A DNA stretch of 64,000 nt. Origin: OLB16 sp964481775. Lineage in GTDB: Bacteria > Hinthialibacterota > Hinthialibacteria > OLB16. Below the pieces are notes generated by a model. The model was not told the origin of the DNA and did not search any database. It saw only the letters and a program-made list of their open reading frames with translations. The DNA lies in NCBI GenBank assembly GCA_964481775.1, contig CAYZUX010000001.1, forward strand, positions 1 to 64,000, written 5' to 3'. How positions within the stretch are numbered: the first letter of the stretch is position 1; every line of letters starts with the position of its first letter. Of this stretch, positions 18,901 to 28,200 are shown piece after piece. The position numbers were made by a program, and so were the translations under genes.

Positions 18901-19293
18901 GGTGGTTTGAGATTCTGTGCCTTGGGAAGCATACCGGCCCAGAAGTGCATTCGAAGACGGGGTTCCTATCAGAATCACTGAACCTGTAGAGGGGATTCCT
19001 TTTTCAATCGGCACCAGATTGATGGGCGTTTCAGGAGGTATGCCACCTGACCTCAAGAATTTCTGAAGCTCCAATGCGGCGAATGATTCGGTACAGGCAT
19101 CGTCATCAGACTTATCCTCATCCCACCAGTTCACTTTTTCTTCGGATATTCCGGCGGATTCTATCGAACCAAAAGGGCCGGGATTCGCAAGAATCGAGAT
19201 CGAGTCCACCCCCCAGGCTGGGTGCAAAAACAGGAAACCAATCAGAATGGGCCAGTGAATTCCATACAAACCGCTGAAACGGTTGCTTTGCAT
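15976..19293 (-). CDS. Exported DUF4838 + GH10-like (GHL10) glycosidase fusion
   Basis: 1105 residues with a signal peptide (LIGFLFLHPAWG). Residues about 30-190 look like an alpha-glucuronidase-type N-domain (VILIGTPSSN, IIQGDDRVGCLYGVYDYLE.LGFRF). Residues about 190-600 are DUF4838, with its WCECEHC cysteine cluster and VALTLYP/IGEYYN barrel strands. From about 745 a GHL10-type TIM barrel follows (LGAWIHINALF, REARARDLKVHISV, HPEWALRNQDG, YKPDGIMLDYLRFP, WVTMAERGYLNLINISGYVY). Both modules are linked to polysaccharide breakdown in their families; substrate unknown. AGGGAGG precedes the ATG with about 7 nt spacing. No W-tail (ends FDVPR). The two-barrel combination in one chain is unusual. 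Confidence 0.8.
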   Translation of the reverse strand: MQSNRFSGLYGIHWPILIGFLFLHPAWGVDSISILANPGPFGSIESAGISEEKVNWWDEDKSDDDACTESFAALELQKFLRSGGIPPETPINLVPIEKGIPSTGSVILIGTPSSNALLGRYASQGTESQTTETCAESYRIHSSREGGQFITIIQGDDRVGCLYGVYDYLEHLGFRFFGLGEQGTVFPSRPVVLPEKLDIRTKPAFQSRGFWAWEDRGDEDFLLWMARNRLNYWTAAQHNPHFCKKIGLKLVIGGHAPYKLFIDPDGPYPFNHPKFNGDDEKPKDPYVSSSTGEYKGDTDGNGQLSNFEAHPDWYGLLKGERQREMDENFGACNICTSNADGADFLARNFVKSLIDGDWKYVDIVNFWALDARPWCECEHCARIGSPTNRLLLLVHQVQKVMKEAQSAGRLSRQVLLHTCAYHETLNPPDRPLPPDFDYNTIAVTLYPIGRTYTHAFGDPASTEINQPMAQHFLDWMRGKHYHGDVCIGEYYNVSRLRILPVVYSHIMAADIPWFHRYGVRHFQYMHTPTRNWGTWTINQRLMAQLLWNPTTNVDAFLADYFEKFYPTTSQQTRTFYEHLERGLSNIKALKHYVELPEGQEKSYSLSNRLNAISNDLFPLKSLQYEESHPITDDGLDVVEMMSEIELARNALDQALLDCAHPIERKRLIEDEKRFAYGEAMMHLFNHLIRASMFHHQKVPELARIEVAKARIYAENLRNMVEVVQGAGAHASDVNGFEATQLKEAYEFLTREYGDSSKDQPFLGAWIHINALFKADDPQEKKEESIAKSIENCRRSGLHTVIPYALTSSGVACYPSGIVPEKEYGDWDPLGVIIREARARDLKVHISVPVLVCGHEEPRGILKQHPEWALRNQDGKPIGYISGANPEAQQWIVSVIKEIMNLYKPDGIMLDYLRFPNKPVDVDPQSRKCFLEESRLSDYDIKEHSEGPWQKFKEACLIDLAGMIRKGVDEVNPDTEIGLYTWGPDVVRNHPVSQDWVTMAERGYLNLINISGYVYKNNYGDDFLKDFEERLSKSVALAPKGKPGFRLAFVLGVITSHGKIESADEIEAYLHHARLAGIDGVSVFTLTYLEPFLNDLLRTGPFDVPR

Positions 19294-19670
19294 TTCAGTT
19301 CCCTCCCTTTGGCATCTTTGGCCAAGTCATTTCTTTGGCCTGAACAAGTCAATCTGTCCCCTCCAGGAATTCCTGGTATGGAATATGCTAGACAGTATTC
19401 ATTCATCCGTCATTCACAGGATGCAGTCCACCTCTTGTTCCGGGAAGAAATGGAAAATGAGTTCCGTATGTGAAACAACTTTTTCATACAAAGAGGCTTC
19501 CAGTCAAGGGGAATCAATTCACCAGGGGCCGTCCACCCGCCGGGCAAGGCGTTGCCGGTGTGGGAACCTCTCTGGGAATGAAAAAAATCTATCACCACAA
19601 GATCTGAATGGTAATTCCTTAAGTAAATTTCATGCCTTTGAGAGATTGGCAGGAACAGGCAAAAAAACGA
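19294..19670. other. Divergent intergenic region upstream of the beta-helix operon
   Basis: No gene supported. It contains the upstream region of the minus-strand DUF4838 gene and runs to the sigma70-like promoter at 19671. Confidence 0.3.
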
Positions 19671-19699
19671 TTGACAGGGTCATGACAGGACATTACGAT
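19671..19699 (+). promoter_or_regulatory. Sigma70-type promoter of beta-helix / pseudopilin operon
   Basis: TTGACA at 19671-19676, 17-bp spacer, TACGAT at 19694-19699. The first start codon with a good ribosome-binding site (AAGGAG, then ATG 19776) lies about 75 nt downstream. Motif evidence only. Confidence 0.5.
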
Positions 19700-19775
19700 T
19701 CAACAAGTAAAATCATGAAGTAGGTTTTCACATATGAAACTTATGGGCGTCAAAAGCTCAGCCAAGGAGTTACTC

Positions 19776-21166
19776 ATGAAGCCAATCACCCTCCTTTCCA
19801 GTCCGGGAAATCCATTGACCCTCATTCTGCTCTTGGCTTTTTTCCCATTTCCTTTCGCCAATGCTGCCACTATCCACGTTGCCAAAAACACCCCTATTTC
19901 GTCAGTTCAGACGGCGGTCAATATGGCCACAGATGGAGATGTAGTCCAGATTGACGACAGCGCTGTCTATAACGAGAGCGTAGCGGTCAACAAACCCATT
20001 ACCCTCATGGCCGCTCCAGGTCAAACACCAACCCTACAGTACGACTCCACAAATCCGAATCCTGTTTCTTATATGATCTATTGCTCAGCCGCAGGTGCAA
20101 AATGTGGATCAAACGAAGGTGGTCAAATCACACTGGACGGGGCGTGCAATCCGAATATCACTGTCTTCCTCGGTACGAATGTCAACTCGGGTGAGGTGAT
20201 CTTCGAAAACCTCAGGTGCATCAATGGTCAACCTCCTGACCAGTTCATCTACCCTGATCCTGATCCACCCGGAGCTGGAGGAGGCGGGAACTCAGTCTTT
20301 ACATTCAATAACATTGTCGGCGAAGCAGCTGGTTGTGATCCCGGCACACGCTTTGATGACATGGATTTTCCGATCCGTCCAGATTTCCTCGAGGGATCCA
20401 CTCTGAATCTGAACTTCTGCACGGTTACGAATGCAGACCGGATGTGCATTCTCCATGGAGGTCGGATATCCCACAAAGCTTTGGGACGGTGAACATCCAT
20501 GGTTGCATCCTGACAGGACGTGAACTGGCGATTACGAACGAGCCACCTTCCCGCCCGATCACCTGGACTGTGACTGACTCGGTTCTGGAAAGTACCATAC
20601 CTCCTGCTGAAAGCCAGATTTTTGGTACTTTCTCAGCATGGTGGGTGCGTTCCGCCGGCCAAGTCATTCACGCCACACGGACGGTCTTTATCGATAACGC
20701 ACAGGGTGGGCGTGCCTTCTATCCGTGGTGGCCGGGAGACACATCCATCATGACCTTTGACCATTGCGATTTCCTAAGCCGAAATGGAAATCCAGTCCAT
20801 CTGGGTCCTCCGACACTTATCGGGGAACGCTACTTATCAATCAGGAACTCCATCCTGCAGTCCAATGATCCCAATCGACCGGGTTTCCGGGATGATGGTG
20901 CAATCACTGATTCCGATGTGTTTGAAAATGATTACAATAACCTGAATACAGGGTATGGTGGCATTGATGAATACTGGCCTCCCATCAAGGGTGTGCATGA
21001 CATTATCCCGCCAGCTACAGCGGATTATGTTCATCCCTTTCTTCTGGAGTACAATTTTAGGTATACGATCCCCGTACTACTCACAGGAGATGAATCCGGC
21101 GGTCCTGTTGGAAGTTTCCTGAAATCCGGGGAGGTCACTGACATCACCAATTGGAACATGTACTGA
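19776..21166 (+). pseudogene. Exported right-handed beta-helix protein with W-tail, frameshifted
   Basis: The first frame (ATG 19776 after AAGGAG) gives a signal peptide (LTLILLLAFFPFPFANA) and beta-helix repeats (TIHVAKNTPISSVQTAVNMA, VVQIDDSAVYNESV), then stops at 20492. The next frame (-1) continues the same protein from about 20450 (SFGTVNIHGCILTGRELAI ... DHCDFLSRNG) to 21166 and ends TDITNWNMY. The paralogue at 21980 shows that both halves belong to one protein. One missing base between 20445 and 20490 explains it. No classic slippery heptamer is obvious. The tail and downstream frame are intact, so either a very recent mutation or a sequencing error is likely. Family role: cell-surface polysaccharide binding or lyase-like. 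Confidence 0.75.
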
Positions 21167-21249
21167 GGACTTTATGACAACGAGGGAATTTCGTTGGGAG
21201 AATCGGGAATAGGAATATTTCCTGTTCGCAGGTTATTAAGGAGTTTCCG

Positions 21250-21930
21250 ATGAAATCTTATAAACCAATTCAGTTTTTCAGCAGAGGATTTACTTTGATT
21301 GAGCTTCTCATCGTGATTGCAATCATCCTGATCCTGATTGCAATCGCACTTCCGAATTTTCTTGAAGCCCAGATCCGGGCCAAGGTCGCCAGTGCACGAG
21401 GAGGACTTCGTTCTATCCAGACGGGATATGAGGCTTATTATGCAGACTATAAGCAATATGTTCCATCTCATCGTTTCAGCTTCCTCAACCGCGCAAGTCC
21501 TCCGAACATCGACGGATCAGACATGCGGCTCCTGACTACACCGATTCCATATATTAAAAATGCTTTACCACGCGATCCTTTCACGAATAGAGATCCCTAT
21601 GCCGGACTCTCGTACAATACAGAGTCCTACTTCACAGCCTATGGCGCCTGGCGTGGTCCTGATGGGAGTACCAAGTATGCGAATGACGGACCAGGTCCTT
21701 TTGGCATGGTTCCCGTTCCTTTTGACAGTTGGATGGGATGGAGCTCGGGGCCAGACAATCAGGCACAGACGGGTGGTTACCGTCCGGAACAGATCGTGAT
21801 GAGAAATGAACAATTGGGATTGAGGAACTATTCTCCTTACTACAACGGTGTCCGCTACTCTCCAACCAATGGGACTACAAGTCTCGGCGATATTTATGTA
21901 TTCGGGCCTGGTGCAATCAGAAAGTATTGA
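21250..21930 (+). CDS. Type II secretion-like pseudopilin (prepilin N-methylation type)
   Basis: 226 residues. A 13-residue leader ends SRG and is followed by FTLIELLIVIAIILILIA, the prepilin peptidase site (cleavage after G13, N-methylated F14, E18 at +5) and hydrophobic spine. The LPNFLEAQIRAKV segment is typical of pseudopilins of large families in Sumerlaeota/PVC-type genomes. The C-terminal globular domain (about 60-226) is rich in Y, P and G and has no cysteine pair. AAGGAG lies 7 nt before the ATG. It sits between two beta-helix genes bearing the W-tail, with gaps of 83 and 49 bp, so a single transcript is likely. No other secretion machinery genes are in the window. Confidence 0.88.
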   Translation: MKSYKPIQFFSRGFTLIELLIVIAIILILIAIALPNFLEAQIRAKVASARGGLRSIQTGYEAYYADYKQYVPSHRFSFLNRASPPNIDGSDMRLLTTPIPYIKNALPRDPFTNRDPYAGLSYNTESYFTAYGAWRGPDGSTKYANDGPGPFGMVPVPFDSWMGWSSGPDNQAQTGGYRPEQIVMRNEQLGLRNYSPYYNGVRYSPTNGTTSLGDIYVFGPGAIRKY

Positions 21931-21979
21931 TTGAGTTGTTTTTTTTGTTGTATCCACCCAAACAAGGAGGAAAGCCACA

Positions 21980-24790
21980 ATGACGGCAGCAAGTGTGTTT
22001 TACCGTTGGGTCGTTCCCGCAGTAATCTCATTTCTCACAGTTGTTTCCCTCCCAGCCTCTGCTTACACCCTTGAAAGAGTTCCGACAGACCATACTACAA
22101 TCCAGGCTGCTCTCAACTCGGTTTCTCCTGGTGGTACTGTGCTCATTGAAAACAGCGCGGTTTATGATGAAGAACTCGTGATTCAGACTGCGAATATCCG
22201 CATTGTTGCGGCCTCCGGTGAAACCCCCACGATCCGCTATGCGGGTGGCCAGAGCTACATCATTTTTGCTGACAAGCCTTGCAGAATCGGTTCCAACACT
22301 GGTGGGCGCATCACCATTGACGGAAACCGTGGTGGCCCGGGGACCCAGACTCATGTTTTTCGAACGGTTCATACCTCCGGGGAAGTGCGGATCGAGAACA
22401 TTGACGTCACTAATGTACGCAATAACCAGGTGGTCTATCCAAGTGGCGGAACAGCAGATATCACACTCAACAATGTACATATCGATGGCGGAGGGATCCT
22501 TCAATTTGCCATCCGTGTTGATTTTTTGAACAGTGTACTGACTCTTAACTGTGTCACACTCACAAATTGTGTCCGTGAGTGTATATTTTCCGCCAATGCC
22601 GCAACTGGTGTGATCAATATCAACAATTCGGTCCTCTCCGCGGGATTCGATGTGGTCTTTTTTGATTTCGCGGCCGGTGGATTCACCCTGAATATCAATG
22701 ATTCCCTCATCAATGAAACAGGTGGAGGTGGAGGTTTCAGCGCTTTGTATACCCGTGGTCCCATGACCATAAACATGGCGAATTCCGTGATTCGCACGGG
22801 TGACATCGATGGTTTTGGTTTCTACCATTTTGATGACCAGGCGGGAACGGGACCTGTGAATTTTAATGCTGATCATTGCGATTTTGTCGCTGACTTCCCC
22901 TTCCGCCTCCTCTCCAGCACGGCGGCCAATAATTACACCTTAACAAACTGCAACTTTGTTCATGGTCCCTCGGCTGGACGTGGACAGTTGCTTGGTGGAG
23001 CCGGTGGCGGCGATGACACCTTTGTTTGGGATTATAACAATGTCCAGAGTAACAGCTATGATGCCTTTCCGGTCGGAGCGAATGATATTCACATCGATCC
23101 ACTTTATACAAACGTCGCAAGCGGGGATTTTACATACTCTGATGCGACGGTCCTTGTATCGGATAGTGCCGGAGGACCAATCGGCGCCAACGCGGCCTTT
23201 CCTGCTAGTATCTGTGCGGAGGATTTTGTGATCCGTGTGCCCTCTGATTATCCGAGTATCCAGGCTGCAATTGATGCCTCAGTTCCATATGGCGTGGTTA
23301 GGATTGAGGACAGTGGAATTTACGAGGAATGTCTCTTGATCAGCATACCGGGACTTACCATTGAGGCTGCTCCCTGCCAAAGCCCGGTGATCCGCTACAA
23401 CGGTTCGCAGAGTTACCTGGTACGGATCACTGAACCATGCCAGTTCGGATCGAATTCAGGCGGCCGGATTTTGCTTGACTCGAACCTGGGTGGTCCGGGA
23501 TCTTTATCACGTGTCCTGGATGCTCTGCATACATGGGGAATGGTTGTCTTCGAAAATCTGAGTCTGGACAACATGCGCAACACTTACATGTTCAGACCGA
23601 CTGCATCAACCAGCGATGTTACAATGAACAACGTGGATGCGGATGGACATGATCAGGGTCTCGGATTGGCAATAGTTCAATTCCCGATCAGGCTCGATAC
23701 TCACAACAGTACCTTAACTCTCAACTATTGCAACTTCAGACGGATGGCTCGCGATGCGATCTATTCAGCTGGATCAGCTTCCGGAGTGATCAACATCCTC
23801 AATTCCGTTGTCGAGGCGGGTTTTGATACCGTCTTCTTTGACTTTGCAGCCGGAGGATTTACAATCAACATTGATAATTCCTACATAAATGAGACAGGCG
23901 GAGGCGGAGCGTTTTCATGTTTTTATGTGCGTGGACCAAACACCATCAACATGAAGAATTCCGTACTTCGTACCGCGGATTTTGATGGTTTTGGTTTCTA
24001 TCATTTCGATGACCAGGCAGGGGCTGGACCTGTGATTGCGAATTTTGACCATTGTGATTTTGTTGCGGATTTCCCATTCAGATTGCTGAGTAGTTTTTCG
24101 GCGAATGTTTATACGGTGACTGAGTGCAATTTCGTTCACGGCCCAACTGCATCTGGAAGGGGTCAGCTACTCGGTGGCCCGGCTGGAGGAGATGACACCA
24201 TCATCTGGGACTACAACAATGTTGTCAGTAATTCCTATGGTTCCTTCCCGGTTGGTGACCACGACATTCATATTGATCCATCCTACACCTCAGTTACTAG
24301 TGGAAATTTCACCTATTCAGAACCAACGGTTTTGGTTTCGGATTCCTCAGGCGGACCCCTTGGAACCAACACGAACTTCGGACCTTCTGTCCATGTACCG
24401 ACCCTCTCACTGGATTACACACAGGGTACTGGCTTTGAGGTGGATGTTCTGGCGCCAGATAACACCCCGGCAGCGCAACCGAAAAGTCAACCTGTCCATG
24501 TCTTCTCGCAGAATGTCGGTAATGTGCTTATTTCCACGCTGAATATAAAGGGAACAAATGCAGCGGATTGGAATATCTTGTGTGATCCACCGATTATTGT
24601 GAACAAGTCTTGCCCGGTCTCCATTAAGGTTGAGTTTGATCCACAGGAAACCCAACCCACCTACGGCCTTATCGCTTCATTGGAAATAGGCACGAACGAT
24701 CTTGCCAATGCTGTGGTAACAGTTGCCCTGGAAGGAGATGCGGTTGGGGGTGTTCCATCGGCGGTTATCGACTGGAGTATCTACGAATAG
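21980..24790 (+). CDS. Exported double beta-helix protein with anchor-D-like domain and W-tail
   Basis: 936 residues, signal peptide to about 28 (PASA-Y). Two tandem right-handed beta-helix domains of about 380 residues (about 30-400 and 412-790) are clear internal duplicates. VFFDFAAGGFT, DGFGFYHFDDQAG and HCDFVADFPFRLLSS appear in both. Each starts with a VPSDYPSIQAAID-type cap (VPTDHTTIQAALN in the first). Residues about 815-925 form an Ig-like 'choice-of-anchor D' type domain (SCPVSIKVEFDPQETQPTYG, LEIGTNDLANAVVTVALEG). It ends SAVIDWSIYE, the shared terminal pattern. AAGGAGG precedes the ATG. Likely a surface or secreted polysaccharide-binding or lyase-like protein; no catalytic motif can be named. 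A perfect hairpin terminator follows. Confidence 0.85.
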   Translation: MTAASVFYRWVVPAVISFLTVVSLPASAYTLERVPTDHTTIQAALNSVSPGGTVLIENSAVYDEELVIQTANIRIVAASGETPTIRYAGGQSYIIFADKPCRIGSNTGGRITIDGNRGGPGTQTHVFRTVHTSGEVRIENIDVTNVRNNQVVYPSGGTADITLNNVHIDGGGILQFAIRVDFLNSVLTLNCVTLTNCVRECIFSANAATGVININNSVLSAGFDVVFFDFAAGGFTLNINDSLINETGGGGGFSALYTRGPMTINMANSVIRTGDIDGFGFYHFDDQAGTGPVNFNADHCDFVADFPFRLLSSTAANNYTLTNCNFVHGPSAGRGQLLGGAGGGDDTFVWDYNNVQSNSYDAFPVGANDIHIDPLYTNVASGDFTYSDATVLVSDSAGGPIGANAAFPASICAEDFVIRVPSDYPSIQAAIDASVPYGVVRIEDSGIYEECLLISIPGLTIEAAPCQSPVIRYNGSQSYLVRITEPCQFGSNSGGRILLDSNLGGPGSLSRVLDALHTWGMVVFENLSLDNMRNTYMFRPTASTSDVTMNNVDADGHDQGLGLAIVQFPIRLDTHNSTLTLNYCNFRRMARDAIYSAGSASGVINILNSVVEAGFDTVFFDFAAGGFTINIDNSYINETGGGGAFSCFYVRGPNTINMKNSVLRTADFDGFGFYHFDDQAGAGPVIANFDHCDFVADFPFRLLSSFSANVYTVTECNFVHGPTASGRGQLLGGPAGGDDTIIWDYNNVVSNSYGSFPVGDHDIHIDPSYTSVTSGNFTYSEPTVLVSDSSGGPLGTNTNFGPSVHVPTLSLDYTQGTGFEVDVLAPDNTPAAQPKSQPVHVFSQNVGNVLISTLNIKGTNAADWNILCDPPIIVNKSCPVSIKVEFDPQETQPTYGLIASLEIGTNDLANAVVTVALEGDAVGGVPSAVIDWSIYE

Positions 24791-24845
24791 GTCTTTCACA
24801 AAGAAGGGTCTGGCTTGGTTCTGTGTATCCGGAATACTGAAGCAT

Positions 24846-24880
24846 CCGCCCGGTTTCACAGTAAGCGTGAAACCGGGCGG
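24846..24880 (+). terminator. 14-bp perfect hairpin, terminator-like
   Basis: The arm ccgcccggtttcac (24846-24859) is fully complementary to 24867-24880, with a 7-nt loop, 55 bp after the stop of the double beta-helix gene. Only a short tttt follows (24885-24888), so it may act as an RNA 3' stabiliser as well as a terminator. Confidence 0.65.
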
Positions 24881-25260
24881 TGACTTTTCGTAAACCTAAC
24901 CTGTTGCAGATTCTCAAAATGCACAGTGGTTCTGAAACGAAACCAATTCCCATCTGGTACCTGGGAAGGGGTCCAAATTCCTGGTCGCAAGGTTGCGGAT
25001 AAGGTAAGTGCAGCAATGGTTGAAAACCTTGAACCCATCGAGCCATCGTTACTCTGTCAGTCGGTTGAAATGGTGTTCTCACTCGAGAATCCGTTGGGTG
25101 AAAAAGGGGATCAGGGGATGATCGAGCAATTGGATACCCATAGCGAAAGCATGCCAGAGGTGCAGGTTGCATGGGCGAAAGGTATTGAGGAAAAAATTTC
25201 TTCGGCAATTTCCACGCTTATGTTTGAAGGCATTAACTGATTTTGATTTGAACAGCCATA
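24881..25260. other. Intergenic stretch before heparinase-like gene
   Basis: Open frames on both strands show no known features and no ribosome-binding site. No promoter could be assigned. The heparinase-like gene also lacks a clear Shine-Dalgarno site. Confidence 0.3.
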
Positions 25261-28200
25261 ATGCGATTGAATATTATTATCATTGCTGTTCTTGCTGGAT
25301 TCCTGTGCCGTCCTTTATCTGTGACTCCCCAGTCGTTGGAGATGATTTCCTGCGAAATCCGCGATGATTTTGAAACCGGAGAGAAAAGTGCCTGGGAAAC
25401 CTACCCATTTTTTCAGGACATGGGTTTCAATCCGACCTTATCTTGCACCGGAGAGCCAGCGCGTCATGGAAGATTTTCCTTGTCGCAAACATTCCAACCG
25501 ACTGATACAGATTACCCTACAGATCTCAACCGGGTCGGAGTTATAAAGAGGATCTGCATTACAACGTCGGATGTAACCAACATAAAGTTTTCTTTTTTTG
25601 TCCAATCTGACCGTCGCCCAAAATGTCTGGATGTTATTTTATGCTCGGATGAGGGGGATCGTTTTACAAAGAGCATCGCTAATCCTCTGGTTAATGAATG
25701 GATTGATATCGAAATACCGTTAAGAAATTTTCTTAATGGAAATATTGCATTAGGTCCCAATACTGGTATTGAAGCGATCGTGATCGTGGCTGAATTTGGA
25801 GTAGTATCACCTGACAAAAGCTACTCGTTGAACCTCGATTCAATCAGTATGATAGGAAAGAGACAACGCCGATTAATCCCTGTTTTCCCGGAAGGAACCT
25901 GGCTTGAACATTTTCAACGCACCGTATTGCATCGGCATTTTCACCCAAGAGAGGAAATATCTGTCAGCACCCGTGCTGAGGAGATGGGGAACAATAATGC
26001 GCTGAAATCTGTTCACTGCATGGTGATCAATCCCGATGGAAATATCCCCGCCAGGGAAATTGAATGCTTTGACAACGGCACGCACGGCGATCAATCCGGC
26101 GGAGATGGAATCTGGTCTTGCCATGGAATCTATCGACTCGGAAAGACAGACCCTCCCGGCCGGTGGCAGATTCGCCTTGAAGGCAGAACGGCAGAAGACT
26201 TGATCATTGAAAGTACTTTTGATTTTCTCGTCCCATCATGTACTTTTTCACCGGATCTCCATCCCAGGCTCCTTTTCACAAATGAGGATGTGAAGAAGAG
26301 AAAGGATTTACAACAAAATTATCAGCTCCTCAAACAGCTCTATGACGAAGCAGTCGATAAGACAAAAAAGGAACTCGAAGGAGAATCAATCAGTTACCAT
26401 CCTGAGTACAGTGGTGTCAATTCAGAATATCTTGGCGGCGGTCTTTTTTCACCGAGTTGGGATCAATTTGAGCGATGGATCAATGGTCTGAATGCATCGA
26501 TTCCCGCCATGGATTGTGCTTTACTGTACTCTCTCACTGGCGATCAAGCCATGGGGCAACGGGGAAAAGAATTCCTTTTGCATGTCTGCGGCTTCAGGAC
26601 ATGGAACCATCCATGGATGAAGTCACGTGGAATTCACATGTATTACCCGGTTGGATATACCGCCTACCGTACAGCAGTTGCATATGATCTCCTTTACCCG
26701 TTGATGGATAATGAAGAGCGTCAGTTGGTAAGGGAGGCACTCCTCAACAAGGTGATTATACCAGCCTACAAAGGAGAGGTTCTGGATAATCATATTCCTT
26801 CGAACATTTCCAATCACCTTGGTGTCAGCTGTACGGGCGTACTTTTGGCCCTGATTGCCTTGCTTGGTGAAGATCCGGAAAATCCTTATATGGAACCTTA
26901 CCTCTCCGGCATCCTGAGTAAACTGGAAGCTCATATTGATGCGGCATATCTCCCTGATGGAAGTTATGCTGAACCAAACTCCTATTTCCATATGGATGCC
27001 GAAATGACTGTCAAGGCCATGGCCTGTCTTCTGAAAAACTTTTGCATCGATTGGACTGGTAAGAAGGGGATCGGTGATGCATGGCAATATTCGATTTATA
27101 CCTCAACTCCCTCTGGAGAAGAGTGCCTCGATATGGGTGATGGCTATGACTTCTGGAAAGATAACGGCATAAAACCACTCATCTGGGCCTCATGCCAGAT
27201 GAATAATGGAATTGCTTGGGACCGGTACCTGTGGACCCGTGGACCTGACATCAATAAGAGGCTTGTAGCAGACTTCTTTGATTACCTGTGGGCGCCGCTC
27301 GACCTTGAGGCAGTTCCCGTGAACCACCTGCCACCCTCAAAATGGTTCTGGGCGAAAGGCTTCGCGTGCTTTCGTGGAGGATGGGGTTCTGATGACCTCC
27401 TTCTTCTATTCAAGGCGGGCCCCCATTCCAACCATCATCATCTCGATCAGGGGAATTTCCTTCTGCGCTATGGAAATGAGAATTTACTGGTGGAGGGAGG
27501 ATACGCTGACTACTACACCAATGGTTATTATCATTCTTTTTATGAACAAGCAGTGGCGCATAATACGGTCCTTGTCGGAAACTATCCGGAATCCCAAGGA
27601 GTCAGTGATCTTCGTAATCAGGTAAAAGCCCTTGACCGATATCCCCAAATCCTGGATTGTTTCACGGGCTGCATTGTTGATGCCCTCGAATCGGAATTAT
27701 CATCAGTATACAAAGGAAGAATGAACAAATTCAGACGATCAATCATCTTCCTCAAACCAGATTATCTCGTCCTTTTCGATAATATCACTGCAAATCAACC
27801 TGAGTCCATCCAGTGGTTGTTTCATGCCGCGAATAAAGATTACATTCATGCCGGATCAAAGACATGCCTGATACGTCAGCCACGAGCTTCCCTGCGCATG
27901 GAAATTTTGGAACCTGTAGGCTGTAAAGCAAGTGTCAAAGATCACCCGGATAGTGAGAAGGGGATATTGTGGTTGTCAACAACTGAATCAGTTGAGAGCA
28001 CAAAATTTCTTTCCGCATTGATTCCCTCAAAAGAAAAAAACTCAAAAGAACATGATAAATGGGTTGTCTCGAAAGTTAACTGTTCAGGCTGGTCGGGTAT
28101 CCGGGTTCAAAGAGGGGACCTCCTGGATGAAGTTTACTTTAGAGAGGAGTGTAATCAGGGCGAAATGCTGCCAAACTACAAGACCGACTCTGACAGATAT

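Noticed and set aside
22028..22876. Long open frame (282 codons) on the minus strand inside the double beta-helix gene
   Set aside because: Shadow of the plus-strand gene; its sequence is compositionally odd and the plus-strand protein has a signal peptide, clear repeats and a ribosome-binding site.
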